Assembly: GCA_037441725.1 (NCBI GenBank)
Contig: JBBIRT010000092.1
Span: forward strand, 1 to 12,376
Length of the DNA: 12,376 nucleotides
Direction of reading: 5' to 3'
Origin: JBBIRT01 sp037441725
Lineage (GTDB): Bacteria; Desulfobacterota; BSN033; UBA1163
Shown here: one piece after another, positions 6,848-12,376 of the stretch
How positions within the stretch are numbered: position 1 is the stretch's first letter
Layout: every line of letters begins with the position of its first letter
The notes under the pieces: model-generated
What the model was told of the DNA's origin: nothing
Databases searched by the model: none
The model's input: only the letters and a program-made list of their open reading frames with translations
Translations under genes and position numbers: made by a program

Positions 6848-7600
6848 ATGGTTTTCATCGGAACCAGCGGATATAATTATCCCCATTGGTGGAATGGAGT
6901 TTTTTATCCATCTGATCTTCCCCAAAAAAAATGGCTTGAATATTATGCTCAGTTTTTTAATACGGTGGAACTGAATGTCTCCTTTTATCGCCTTCCTAAG
7001 AAAGAGACCTTTGAAGGATGGTATCAACGAACACCAAAAGGTTTCAGATTTTCTGTTAAGGGAAGTCGTTTTATTACCCATATCAAGCGATTGAAAGATT
7101 GTCGGGAACCCCTCTCCCTTTTGATGGATCACACCTCTCCATTGAAAGAGAAACTCGGGGTCATCCTCTGGCAACTTCCTCCGCGTTTCGAATTTCAGAG
7201 GGAGAGGTTGGAACAGTTCTGTGTCCTTCTCTCAACCCTTCCCCATTCTAAATCGCATGGCCATGCCTTTGAGTTCAGGGATGAATCATGGTTCTGTAAG
7301 GAGGCCTTCCGAATATTGGAGGAGTTTCAATTTGCCTTCTGTATTGCCCATGGCTCAGGACTCCCTTTTATCGAAAAGATTACCTCCCATACCATTTATC
7401 TCCGTTTCCATGGGGGTGAGGTGCTTTACGGTTCTAATTATTCCGATAAGGAATTAAAAGCATGGTCAGAAAAGATTCGAGATTGGGAGAGAAAGGGGAG
7501 GAATTTATTTGTCTACTTTAACAATGATGCTTTTGGTTTTGCTATCAAGAATGCCCTTACCTTAAAGAAGATGGTATCCAAAGATCAATCCTTTCCCTGA
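6848..7600 (+). CDS. DUF72 (YecE-like) family protein
   Basis: The 250-residue product is a clear DUF72 member. It starts with F-I-G-T-S-G-Y-N-Y-P-H-W-W, has L-P-Q-K-K-W-L-E-Y-Y and N-T-V-E-L-N-V-S-F-Y-R-L-P (residues about 37-49), the conserved S-R-F-I-T-H-I-K-R-L (about 73-82), the E-F-R-D-E-S-W strand, Y-L-R-F-H-G-G, and the closing V-Y-F-N-N-D-A-F-G-F-A-I-K-N-A. The fold is a TIM-type barrel and the biochemical function of the family is not established. The length is normal. No good Shine-Dalgarno site is seen near the ATG; AAGGA lies 17 bases away. The 3' end overlaps the end of nifS on the other strand by 16 bp, leaving no room for a terminator between them. Confidence 0.92.
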   Translation: MVFIGTSGYNYPHWWNGVFYPSDLPQKKWLEYYAQFFNTVELNVSFYRLPKKETFEGWYQRTPKGFRFSVKGSRFITHIKRLKDCREPLSLLMDHTSPLKEKLGVILWQLPPRFEFQRERLEQFCVLLSTLPHSKSHGHAFEFRDESWFCKEAFRILEEFQFAFCIAHGSGLPFIEKITSHTIYLRFHGGEVLYGSNYSDKELKAWSEKIRDWERKGRNLFVYFNNDAFGFAIKNALTLKKMVSKDQSFP

Positions 7601-8766
7601 GATTTCAGATAATCTTTCCAAAAAGGAGAGATGTCTCTTAATCTCTGAATGATAGGGGGAAGGTGCTCAATGATATAATCCATCTCTTCCTTGGTGTTGT
7701 AAATAGAGAGGCTAAAGCGAATGGATCCATGAGCGGCTGTAAAAGGAACCCCCATGGCCCTGAGAACATGGGAGGGTTCTAATGAACCGGAGGTACATGC
7801 AGATCCTGAAGAAGCACAGATTCCAAGATCAGAGAGAAGAAGAAGGATCGATTCTCCTTCCACATATTCAAAACTAACACTGAGGGTATTAGGAAGCCGA
7901 TGGGATCGATCTCCATTGACTAAGGTATTTGGAATCTTTTCTAAAATTTTTGTTTCAAGGTAGTCTCTTAGGGCTTTGACCCTTGTATTCTCTTGTTCCA
8001 TATTTTTCTTAGCCAGTTCACAGGCTATTCCAAGGCCGATGATGTAGGGGACGTTCTCCGTCCCTCCCCTTCGGCCCTTCTCCTGGTGACCGCCGATGAT
8101 AAAAGGGGAGAATCGAGTTCCTTTACGAATATAGAGGACCCCAATCCCCTTTGGGGCATGAAGTTTGTGGCCCGAAATGGAAAGCATATCAAGTTTTGAT
8201 TTCTTCATATTGAGAGGGATCTTCCCAGCGGCTTGAACTGCATCGCTATGAAAAGGGATTCCTTTTGCCTTTACAATCTCCCCAATCTCTTCAATAGGAA
8301 AGATCACTCCAGTTTCATTATTGGCATACATAATGGTCACAAGAGCGGTCTCATCTGTGATAGACTCCTTTAATTCATCCAGATCCAAACGACCTTCTCG
8401 ATCTACAGAAAGCTCTGTGACCCGATACCCTTTTCTGCCTAAATAGGTCGAGAGATTTCCAACGGCAGGATGCTCCACACGGGTGGTGATGAGATGGCGT
8501 TTTTCTGGGTAAGATTCAAGGGTTCCAAGAATCGCGGCATTGTCGCTTTCGGTTCCACAACTGGTGAAAACGATCTCTGAAGGATCTGCCCCTAAGAAAT
8601 CCGCCACTTTTGCCCTTGCCTCATCCATCTTTTTTTGAACCTGCCCTCCGAAGAAGTGCATGCTGGATGGGTTCCCATAAAACTCCGAAAAGTAGGGGAG
8701 CATCGCCTCCAACACCTCAGGGGCAACCTTTGTCGTAGCATTATTATCAACATAAACAGTCTTCAC
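7585..8766 (-). CDS. nifS: Cysteine desulfurase, NifS/IscS family
   Basis: This is a 393-residue PLP enzyme that takes sulfur from L-cysteine and passes it as a persulfide to a scaffold for Fe-S assembly. Visible landmarks are H99 (V-E-H-P), D175 and Q178 (H-S-D-A-V-Q) for the cofactor, the Schiff-base Lys201 in S-G-H-K-L-H-A-P-K-G, and the persulfide Cys324 in the loop S-G-S-A-C-T-S-G. The short T-S-G loop, followed by L-E-P-S-H-V-L, is that of the NifS/IscS (class I) type. It starts with GTG inside the nifU stop (GTGA overlap), behind a strong GGAGGAGGT site seven bases away, so it is translated together with nifU. With no nitrogenase genes in view, the pair probably serves general Fe-S assembly, as in several anaerobes. 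Confidence 0.95.
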   Translation of the reverse strand: MKTVYVDNNATTKVAPEVLEAMLPYFSEFYGNPSSMHFFGGQVQKKMDEARAKVADFLGADPSEIVFTSCGTESDNAAILGTLESYPEKRHLITTRVEHPAVGNLSTYLGRKGYRVTELSVDREGRLDLDELKESITDETALVTIMYANNETGVIFPIEEIGEIVKAKGIPFHSDAVQAAGKIPLNMKKSKLDMLSISGHKLHAPKGIGVLYIRKGTRFSPFIIGGHQEKGRRGGTENVPYIIGLGIACELAKKNMEQENTRVKALRDYLETKILEKIPNTLVNGDRSHRLPNTLSVSFEYVEGESILLLLSDLGICASSGSACTSGSLEPSHVLRAMGVPFTAAHGSIRFSLSIYNTKEEMDYIIEHLPPIIQRLRDISPFWKDYLKSQGKD

Positions 8767-9605
8767 GGCCTGACCTCCTCCACTTCAATCTCATCACTTA
8801 CAAATTCTCTTAGTTTTGATTCGACATATTGTTTTAAAGTAAATTCTGAACTGGGGCAGAATGAGCACTTTCCCCTCAATGCCACCCATACTTTGTTCCC
8901 TTCAACATCAATGAGATCAAGATCTCCACCATCTGCCTTTAATGCCGGAATGATTTCCCTTCCCAGAGTTTCCTCGATCAATTTAATCTTCTGAATGTTT
9001 GACAGTTTCTTCTTCTCGGGCTTTGGAGGAGGAATCTCCTTCTCCATTTCTTTTCTCACCCTTTCAATAAGGGACTCAATCTTTGGATGACATTTTCCAC
9101 ACCCCCCTCCAGCTTTGGTGTAGTAAGTCACCTGTTCAACAGTTTTAAGGTCATTCTCACGAATTGCCTTAATGATCTCTCGATCCGTCACGCCAAAGCA
9201 GGTACAAATCACTTCAAAATCTTCCTTTGCAACCTTCTGTCCTCGGTAGTTGGCAATGGCCGCCTCGAGGGCCTCCCTTCCCATCACTGAGCAATGCATC
9301 TTTTCTTCAGGTAATCCTCCTAAATAGTTGGCAATATCTTGGTTGGTGACCTTTTCCGCCTCTTCCAAGGTCATTCCCTTAATAATCTCTGTCAGGGCGG
9401 AGGAGGAAGCAATGGCACTGGCACAACCAAAGGTTTTAAACTTTACCTCTTTGATCCTTTTGTTTTCATCCAATTTGAAAGTAAGTCTCAGGGCATCTCC
9501 ACAGGCCAGTGAACCTACTTCTCCAGCTCCATCAGGGTCTTCAATCTCTCCAACATTTCTTGGATTAAGGAAGTGATCCTTAACCTTTTCGGTATAATCC
9601 CACAT
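8763..9605 (-). CDS. nifU: Three-domain Fe-S cluster scaffold NifU
   Basis: The 280-residue product has the full NifU layout. An IscU-like domain (about 1-125) carries the scaffold cysteines C35, C61 and C105. A central BFD-type [2Fe-2S] domain has C134-T-C136 and C169-G-K-C172. A Pro/Lys-rich linker (190-200) leads to a C-terminal Nfu domain with K-C247-S-F-C250-P-S-S. All cluster ligands are present. I start it at ATG 9605, giving the family's M-W-D-Y-T-E-K-V beginning, with GGGGGT five bases upstream; a TTG at 9611 would add two residues but lies inside that ribosome site. It is the first gene of a nifU-nifS pair with its own promoter. No iscR or rrf2-type regulator is adjacent, so iron or oxygen control, if any, may act through the long leader. 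Confidence 0.95.
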   Translation of the reverse strand: MWDYTEKVKDHFLNPRNVGEIEDPDGAGEVGSLACGDALRLTFKLDENKRIKEVKFKTFGCASAIASSSALTEIIKGMTLEEAEKVTNQDIANYLGGLPEEKMHCSVMGREALEAAIANYRGQKVAKEDFEVICTCFGVTDREIIKAIRENDLKTVEQVTYYTKAGGGCGKCHPKIESLIERVRKEMEKEIPPPKPEKKKLSNIQKIKLIEETLGREIIPALKADGGDLDLIDVEGNKVWVALRGKCSFCPSSEFTLKQYVESKLREFVSDEIEVEEVRP

Positions 9606-9623
9606 AAGCAACCCCCAAACTTT

Positions 9624-9737
9624 ATATCAATTTATGAAATATCAAATCTCTTTTTAATCCGGCAAAATCAGATCCGCCTTTGGCGGAAAGGTCTTGAGGG
9701 ATTCCTGCCCATCATAGAACGATCTGATATCAATTTA
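9624..9737. repeat. 11 bp direct repeat pair ATATCAATTTA
   Basis: ATATCAATTTA occurs at 9624-9634 and again at 9727-9737, bracketing a segment of about 92 bp that contains the GC-rich hairpin and the TCAGATC/GATCTGA arms. This could be a target duplication around a small inserted palindromic element, or chance in AT-rich DNA. Confidence 0.4.
9673..9687. repeat. Perfect hairpin TCCGCC-TTT-GGCGGA
   Basis: Six-base-pair GC-rich arms around a three-base loop, inside an otherwise AT-rich spacer. It is part of the predicted nifU leader. The contrast in base composition with its surroundings is notable and could also suit a short dispersed repeat. Confidence 0.6.
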
Positions 9738-9746
9738 ATTAAATAA

Positions 9747-9776
9747 ATTATAAATTCAATTCTTTCTATTCGTCAA
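9747..9776 (-). promoter_or_regulatory. Sigma-70-type promoter of nifU-nifS
   Basis: On the minus strand, TTGACG (9776-9771), an 18-base spacer and a perfect TATAAT (9752-9747) are present, facing nifU. This is the best sigma-70 match in the window. Transcription would begin near 9740. Confidence 0.65.
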
Positions 9777-9797
9777 CCTTGTTATTTTAATAATTTG

Positions 9798-9938
9798 ATG
9801 GATAAAGAGAAAAAGGTCATTAGCCCCAAATGGGTGATCCCCCTAATCGTATGGATAAAGCAGAGTTTTCATTGTACAAAGGCTATTTTTAATGGGGGAA
9901 ATAGTTTAAGTTGGGGGGCTATGCATGTTATAATTTAA
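9798..9938 (+). other. 46-codon frame in phase with the ATP-grasp gene, closed by TAA
   Basis: An ATG at 9798 opens 46 codons ending in TAA at 9936-9938. The frame is exactly that of the ATP-grasp gene starting 18 bases later. Its end, N-G-G-N-S-L-S-W-G-A-M-H-V-I-I, then the stop, then W-I-K-V-Q-P-M-Y-L-G-I-D, resembles the stretch that precedes the catalytic G-(I/V)-D strand in ATP-grasp enzymes. It may therefore be the true start of that gene broken by a nonsense codon. No ribosome site precedes the ATG, and the resemblance is by eye, so this is tentative. Confidence 0.3.
9906..9934 (+). promoter_or_regulatory. Possible promoter of the ATP-grasp gene
   Basis: A perfect TATAAT lies at 9929-9934, with a poor TTAAGT -35 match (9906-9911) at 17-base spacing. 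Transcription would begin near 9941, just ahead of the AAGGTG ribosome site, giving a leader of about 16 nt to ATG 9957. Confidence 0.35.
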
Positions 9939-9956
9939 TGGATTAAGGTGCAACCG

Positions 9957-10868
9957 ATGTACCTCGGAATCGACTTCCTGATCACCCCAGAATTGAAACT
10001 CTATCTTCTGGAAGTGAATGTGGGTCTTCCAGGGGGGGCCAATGAATACCATCTCACCCATCTGGTTCATTTTGGGAAACCCTCGGATGTCTTTAATAGA
10101 ATTGAATGGATTTCTCGAAAGGTTTATGGAAGGACGTTTCAAGATTATATTCACTCCCTACCCTTTATAGAAGGCCTAAAGCCTTTAAAAATATGGATGG
10201 ATGGAATGGGACCTTTCCCAGAGACGATTCATCCAGGATTGAGGCTCGAAGATAAATGGATCCAGTATCAAATGATTAAATCCATCGCACCCATGCCAGA
10301 GACGATGGTTTTCGATCCAGAAGATTTCGTTGGGCCTGACCGATTCATTGAAAGAAAGAGAAAGGTCGTTTTAAAACGGAGAATAGGAAGAGGGGGAAAA
10401 GACCTCCGGATCATCTCCCATCCATCCGATTTATGGAAATTGGAGCTTGCCTCCAGGCACTACCTAATACAAGAATATGTGGAGAGTAGAGTCAATGGTT
10501 ATACCTTTTCTATCCGCTCCGTTGCCTTTGGAGGAGAATTCATTTGTATGTTTGCTAATCTATCGACAAGGTTGACATCGAACCATGGAATCTTGACCTT
10601 CATCTCCTATGGGAAACCATTTGGTTTGCGGGATAAAAAGTTTGAAACTCAGAGATTTAATCAAAGATCTTGGGAGGCAGGGATATGGTTTGGTGAAAAC
10701 GAGCCTCCCTACCTGAAACATAACCTTTATGAAGAAGAGGTGGCTAAAACAACCCTATTCATTCCTGAGCCATTTATAAGAACCATAAAAGAGATATCAA
10801 TCAAAATAGAAAGACTTTACGATCAGTTAGACTTCTCCACCTTACCTAAGGCCTGCTTTGAAGAATGA
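9957..10868 (+). CDS. Compact ATP-grasp-like protein with apparent circular permutation
   Basis: The 303 residues begin at once with G4-I-D-F-L-I-T and L-Y-L-L-E19-V-N21, the Mg-binding last strands that normally close an ATP-grasp domain. Then comes a region like a pre-ATP-grasp domain, including E-D-K-W-I-Q-Y and P-M-P-E-T-M (about 98-117). The ATP-binding half follows: V-V-L-K140, the glycine loop G-R-G-G-K (144-148), the hinge I-Q-E-Y-V (171-175), and Arg-bearing strands to about 205. The chain ends in a long helix (about 270-292) of the sort that usually precedes G-I-D. The order suggests a circular permutation, known in other ATP-grasp families. ATG 9957 has AAGGTG at good spacing; GTG 9948 is the alternative. 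It probably ligates a carboxylate to a nucleophile, substrates unknown. A terminator follows, so it seems monocistronic. Confidence 0.6.
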   Translation: MYLGIDFLITPELKLYLLEVNVGLPGGANEYHLTHLVHFGKPSDVFNRIEWISRKVYGRTFQDYIHSLPFIEGLKPLKIWMDGMGPFPETIHPGLRLEDKWIQYQMIKSIAPMPETMVFDPEDFVGPDRFIERKRKVVLKRRIGRGGKDLRIISHPSDLWKLELASRHYLIQEYVESRVNGYTFSIRSVAFGGEFICMFANLSTRLTSNHGILTFISYGKPFGLRDKKFETQRFNQRSWEAGIWFGENEPPYLKHNLYEEEVAKTTLFIPEPFIRTIKEISIKIERLYDQLDFSTLPKACFEE

Positions 10869-10872
10869 CCCT

Positions 10873-10900
10873 TTGATAGGCAGAATGCCTCAATTTTTTT
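10873..10900 (+). terminator. Rho-independent terminator after the ATP-grasp gene
   Basis: AGGCA (10878-10882), loop GAA, and TGCCT (10886-10890) form a stem that can be extended by TTG (10873-10875) with CAA (10891-10893) across a two-base bulge. Seven T follow (10894-10900). It lies five bases after the stop codon. Confidence 0.75.
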
Positions 10901-10926
10901 AGCGGGATAAGATTTTTTCAGTCGTG

Positions 10927-10972
10927 AAGCATTTTTAAAAAAGCTTTCAACTGGAGAAAAAAAGAGGCCTCT
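10927..10972. repeat. AT-rich and GC-centred palindromes in the spacer before the PAS kinase
   Basis: Two palindromes are seen. AAGC-A-TTTTT faces AAAAA-A-GCTT at 10927-10946, with one mismatch. AGAGGCCTCT is a perfect 10 bp palindrome at 10963-10972, about 46 bases upstream of the likely -35 box. The second could be a binding site for a dimeric regulator. Confidence 0.4.
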
Positions 10973-11017
10973 AAAAAGTCATTTTAAATATTTTTTCAGA
11001 GTTCCAAAAAACAAAGC

Positions 11018-11066
11018 TTGACATTTCAAGTCAACGAAATAAAATGGAAAGGAATTGACTTAGTCA
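11018..11066 (+). promoter_or_regulatory. Probable promoter and operator of the PAS kinase gene
   Basis: A perfect TTGACA (11018-11023), a 16-base spacer and TAAAAT (11040-11045) are followed by the kinase ATG at 11072. The -35 box is embedded in overlapping inverted repeats, CTTGA-CATT-TCAAG (11017-11030) and TTGAC-N7-GTCAA (11018-11034). A further perfect palindrome, TGACT-T-AGTCA (11056-11066), lies in the short leader. This suits tight repressor control, which is inferred. Confidence 0.5.
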
Positions 11067-11071
11067 TCATA

Positions 11072-12196
11072 ATGTTAGAATACACAAAAGGTAAACAAGC
11101 TTTTCTTGATCTGGTTCAGGTGGCTTTTATCCTCACCGATGCCCACACCAAGATCCTTTATGCTAACCGTTTTTCAGAACATCTCTTTGGATATTCAAGT
11201 GGGGAACTGAAGGGGAAAAGAATCAGAATTCTTTTCTTAGAAGAAGACTTGATCTATTTTCTCCCTAATATTATTCATCTCACTCTTAATGGAGAAGGTT
11301 TTGAAGGAGAAGTCCTTTTAAGGCAGAAAAATGGGTCTAAAATTTTCGTTAACCTCAATACCATCCGATTTAAAGAAGATAGAGAGGCCTTCATTTCTTT
11401 TACCTTTCAAGAAATTCAGAGACTGAAGAGATTGGAGAGGGAGAGGGCTGAAGTTCTGAGATGGGCAGCTCTTGGGATGATGTTAGAAGAGGTTGCCCAT
11501 CAAATTCGCAATCCGATCGTGGTGATTGGAGGATATATTCAACGCCTTCTTAATCAAACCCTTCCTGCATCAAAAGGACGATCTTATCTTGTCCAAATGC
11601 TTAAGGAAGCGAAGAAACTTGAAAATATGATTCAAAAAATGGAGGAATATATCCTGATTCCAAAACCTATTTTTCAAAGGGTAAAGATTCAAAAGGTAGT
11701 TGAGGCGGTTCTCCAAGAGTTTTCCAGAGAGGCCATGAACAAGGGCATTTCAATTGAGCTCGATTCGAGATTATTAAAAGCGGAAGGGGATTGTTTCATG
11801 GATAGAAGTCTGTTCGTCAAAGCCCTTTCGCATCTTTTAGAAAATAGTATTCGAGCGGTTGAAAAGGTACCGATGGATGGGAAAAGGAGAGATATAAAGA
11901 TCATTCTTTTCGGGGATGATGAGCAGATTGGGATATCGATCACTGATAAAGGAGAAGGGATCCCAAAAGAGAATAGGAGTCGAATCTTTGATCCTTTTTT
12001 CTCCACTCGACCTGACCGCTTGGGGCTGGGGTTGACATTTGTAAAGAGAGTGATTGAAGAACAGGGTGGGAATATTCAGGTGAAAAGCCGTTTAAAAAGG
12101 GGAACCACCATTACCCTCACTTTTCCAAAGGATCGACGAAGATTAATACGTCGGAAATCTCTATATTTAACGAACATGAATAATCCTCTAAACTAA
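11072..12196 (+). CDS. Soluble PAS-domain histidine kinase with H-Q phosphoacceptor box
   Basis: The 374-residue product has no membrane helix. A PAS domain (about 8-115) shows A-F-I-L-T-D, I-L-Y-A-N-R and F-G-Y-S-S-G-E-L-K-G. A HisKA domain follows with E-V-A-H143-Q-I-R-N-P, then the ATPase domain with N258 in L-L-E-N-S, the G1 box D292-K-G-E-G-I-P, F-D-P-F-F-S-T, and the G2 box L-G-L-G-L (317-321). The residue after the phosphoacceptor is Gln; most HisKA kinases have Glu there, which helps catalysis, so activity may be reduced or altered. I chose ATG 11072, since the in-frame TTG at 11018 coincides with the -35 box; no clear ribosome site is seen. No regulator gene adjoins it, so it looks like an orphan kinase sensing a cytoplasmic signal. 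Confidence 0.85.
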   Translation: MLEYTKGKQAFLDLVQVAFILTDAHTKILYANRFSEHLFGYSSGELKGKRIRILFLEEDLIYFLPNIIHLTLNGEGFEGEVLLRQKNGSKIFVNLNTIRFKEDREAFISFTFQEIQRLKRLERERAEVLRWAALGMMLEEVAHQIRNPIVVIGGYIQRLLNQTLPASKGRSYLVQMLKEAKKLENMIQKMEEYILIPKPIFQRVKIQKVVEAVLQEFSREAMNKGISIELDSRLLKAEGDCFMDRSLFVKALSHLLENSIRAVEKVPMDGKRRDIKIILFGDDEQIGISITDKGEGIPKENRSRIFDPFFSTRPDRLGLGLTFVKRVIEEQGGNIQVKSRLKRGTTITLTFPKDRRRLIRRKSLYLTNMNNPLN

Positions 12197-12336
12197 TTAG
12201 GTTCAGTTCTCCATCCTCGCATTTCCTTAAAAAGATCCCTGTTCATCCATCCCTGGAGCATGTTACGGCCAAGAATATCCCAAGGTGAATAAAGAGAGCT
12301 CTGAAAAACTTCCACGAATGGATGGAGAGGTGTCAT
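12193..12336 (-). CDS. Possible short hypothetical protein, convergent with the kinase
   Basis: On the minus strand a frame open from 12360 to TAG at 12195-12193 reads as a plausible protein: from ATG 12336 it gives 47 residues, with H-P-F-V-E-V-F, S-P-W-D-I-L-G-R-N and G-W-M-N-R-D-L-F-K-E-M. An in-frame TAA at 12363-12361 closes it upstream. It overlaps the kinase stop by three or four bases, as adjoining convergent genes often do. I recognise no family. It could be a small gene, the broken end of a longer one entering from the right, or noise; no clear ribosome site is visible. Confidence 0.3.
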   Translation of the reverse strand: MTPLHPFVEVFQSSLYSPWDILGRNMLQGWMNRDLFKEMRGWRTEPN

Positions 12337-12376
12337 TCCAAAACTTTTGAATGCAGGCGTTTAATTTATGGGTAAC

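Larger units (their letters stand above)
9606..9740 (-). promoter_or_regulatory. Predicted structured 5' leader of nifU
   Basis: If transcription starts near 9740, the leader is about 135 nt. Written on the minus strand, ATCAGATC pairs with a later GATCTGAT (plus-strand arms 9667-9674 and 9721-9728), and next to the second arm is the tight hairpin TCCGCC-AAA-GGCGGA (plus 9673-9687). The two stems share two bases and could stack or compete. No run of U follows, so it does not look like a simple terminator. I do not recognise a known riboswitch. The repeats are seen; regulation is inferred. Confidence 0.35.

Noticed and set aside
9609..9611. TTG start for nifU two codons upstream
   Set aside because: It falls inside the probable ribosome site, and family members begin at M-W-D-Y, which matches ATG 9605.
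9606..9956. CRISPR array, tRNA or known riboswitch in the longest spacer
   Set aside because: There are only two copies of one short repeat, no cloverleaf, and no riboswitch core that I recognise.
10963..10985. AGAGGCCTCT as a terminator
   Set aside because: The palindrome has no proper loop and no T-run on the plus-strand side; a better terminator lies at 10873-10900. An operator is more likely.

Overview
The window reads as chromosome of a Gram-negative bacterium of low-to-moderate GC. A MacAB efflux pump and an exported Spy/CpxP/ZraP-type protein imply an outer membrane and periplasm. The three-domain NifU plus NifS pair, the sigma-54 response regulator and the many soluble or Cache-type histidine kinases fit a deltaproteobacterial-grade or Nitrospirota-like, probably anaerobic organism. 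That placement is an inference from gene content; no marker gene is present. Several genes end in TGA, so the standard bacterial code applies.

Bases 1-6053 form a plus-strand envelope-stress and efflux locus: the end of a MacA-like adaptor, the MacB ATPase, the MacB permease (interrupted by an in-frame TGA), a small periplasmic LTxxQ protein, a membrane histidine kinase with a Cache-like sensor, and an NtrC-family sigma-54 activator. The last three match the ZraP-ZraS-ZraR arrangement, placed directly behind a tripartite pump. A natural reading is that the sensor module controls the pump or the envelope chaperone. A rhomboid protease gene (6087-6788) follows 33 bp behind the regulator, then a DUF72 gene (6848-7600).

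Bases 7585-9605 on the minus strand hold nifU and nifS, overlapping by 4 bp and converging with the DUF72 gene through a 16 bp overlap. A good sigma-70 promoter (TTGACG-18-TATAAT) lies upstream of nifU, leaving a leader of about 135 nt with strong inverted repeats.

Bases 9606-9956 are the only long stretch without a clear gene. They hold the nifU promoter and leader, a pair of 11 bp direct repeats, and a 46-codon frame that is in phase with the next gene but closed by TAA. The next gene (9957-10868) is an unusual compact ATP-grasp-like protein whose last-strand catalytic motif sits at its N-terminus, as in a circular permutation. It ends at a Rho-independent terminator. A palindrome-rich spacer with a likely promoter then leads to a soluble PAS histidine kinase with an H-Q instead of H-E phosphoacceptor box (11072-12196). 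The window closes with a short possible minus-strand coding end.

The most interesting items are the permuted-looking ATP-grasp protein with its in-phase TAA upstream, the in-frame TGA in macB, the structured nifU leader, and a switch-like hairpin over the ribosome site of the sensor kinase.
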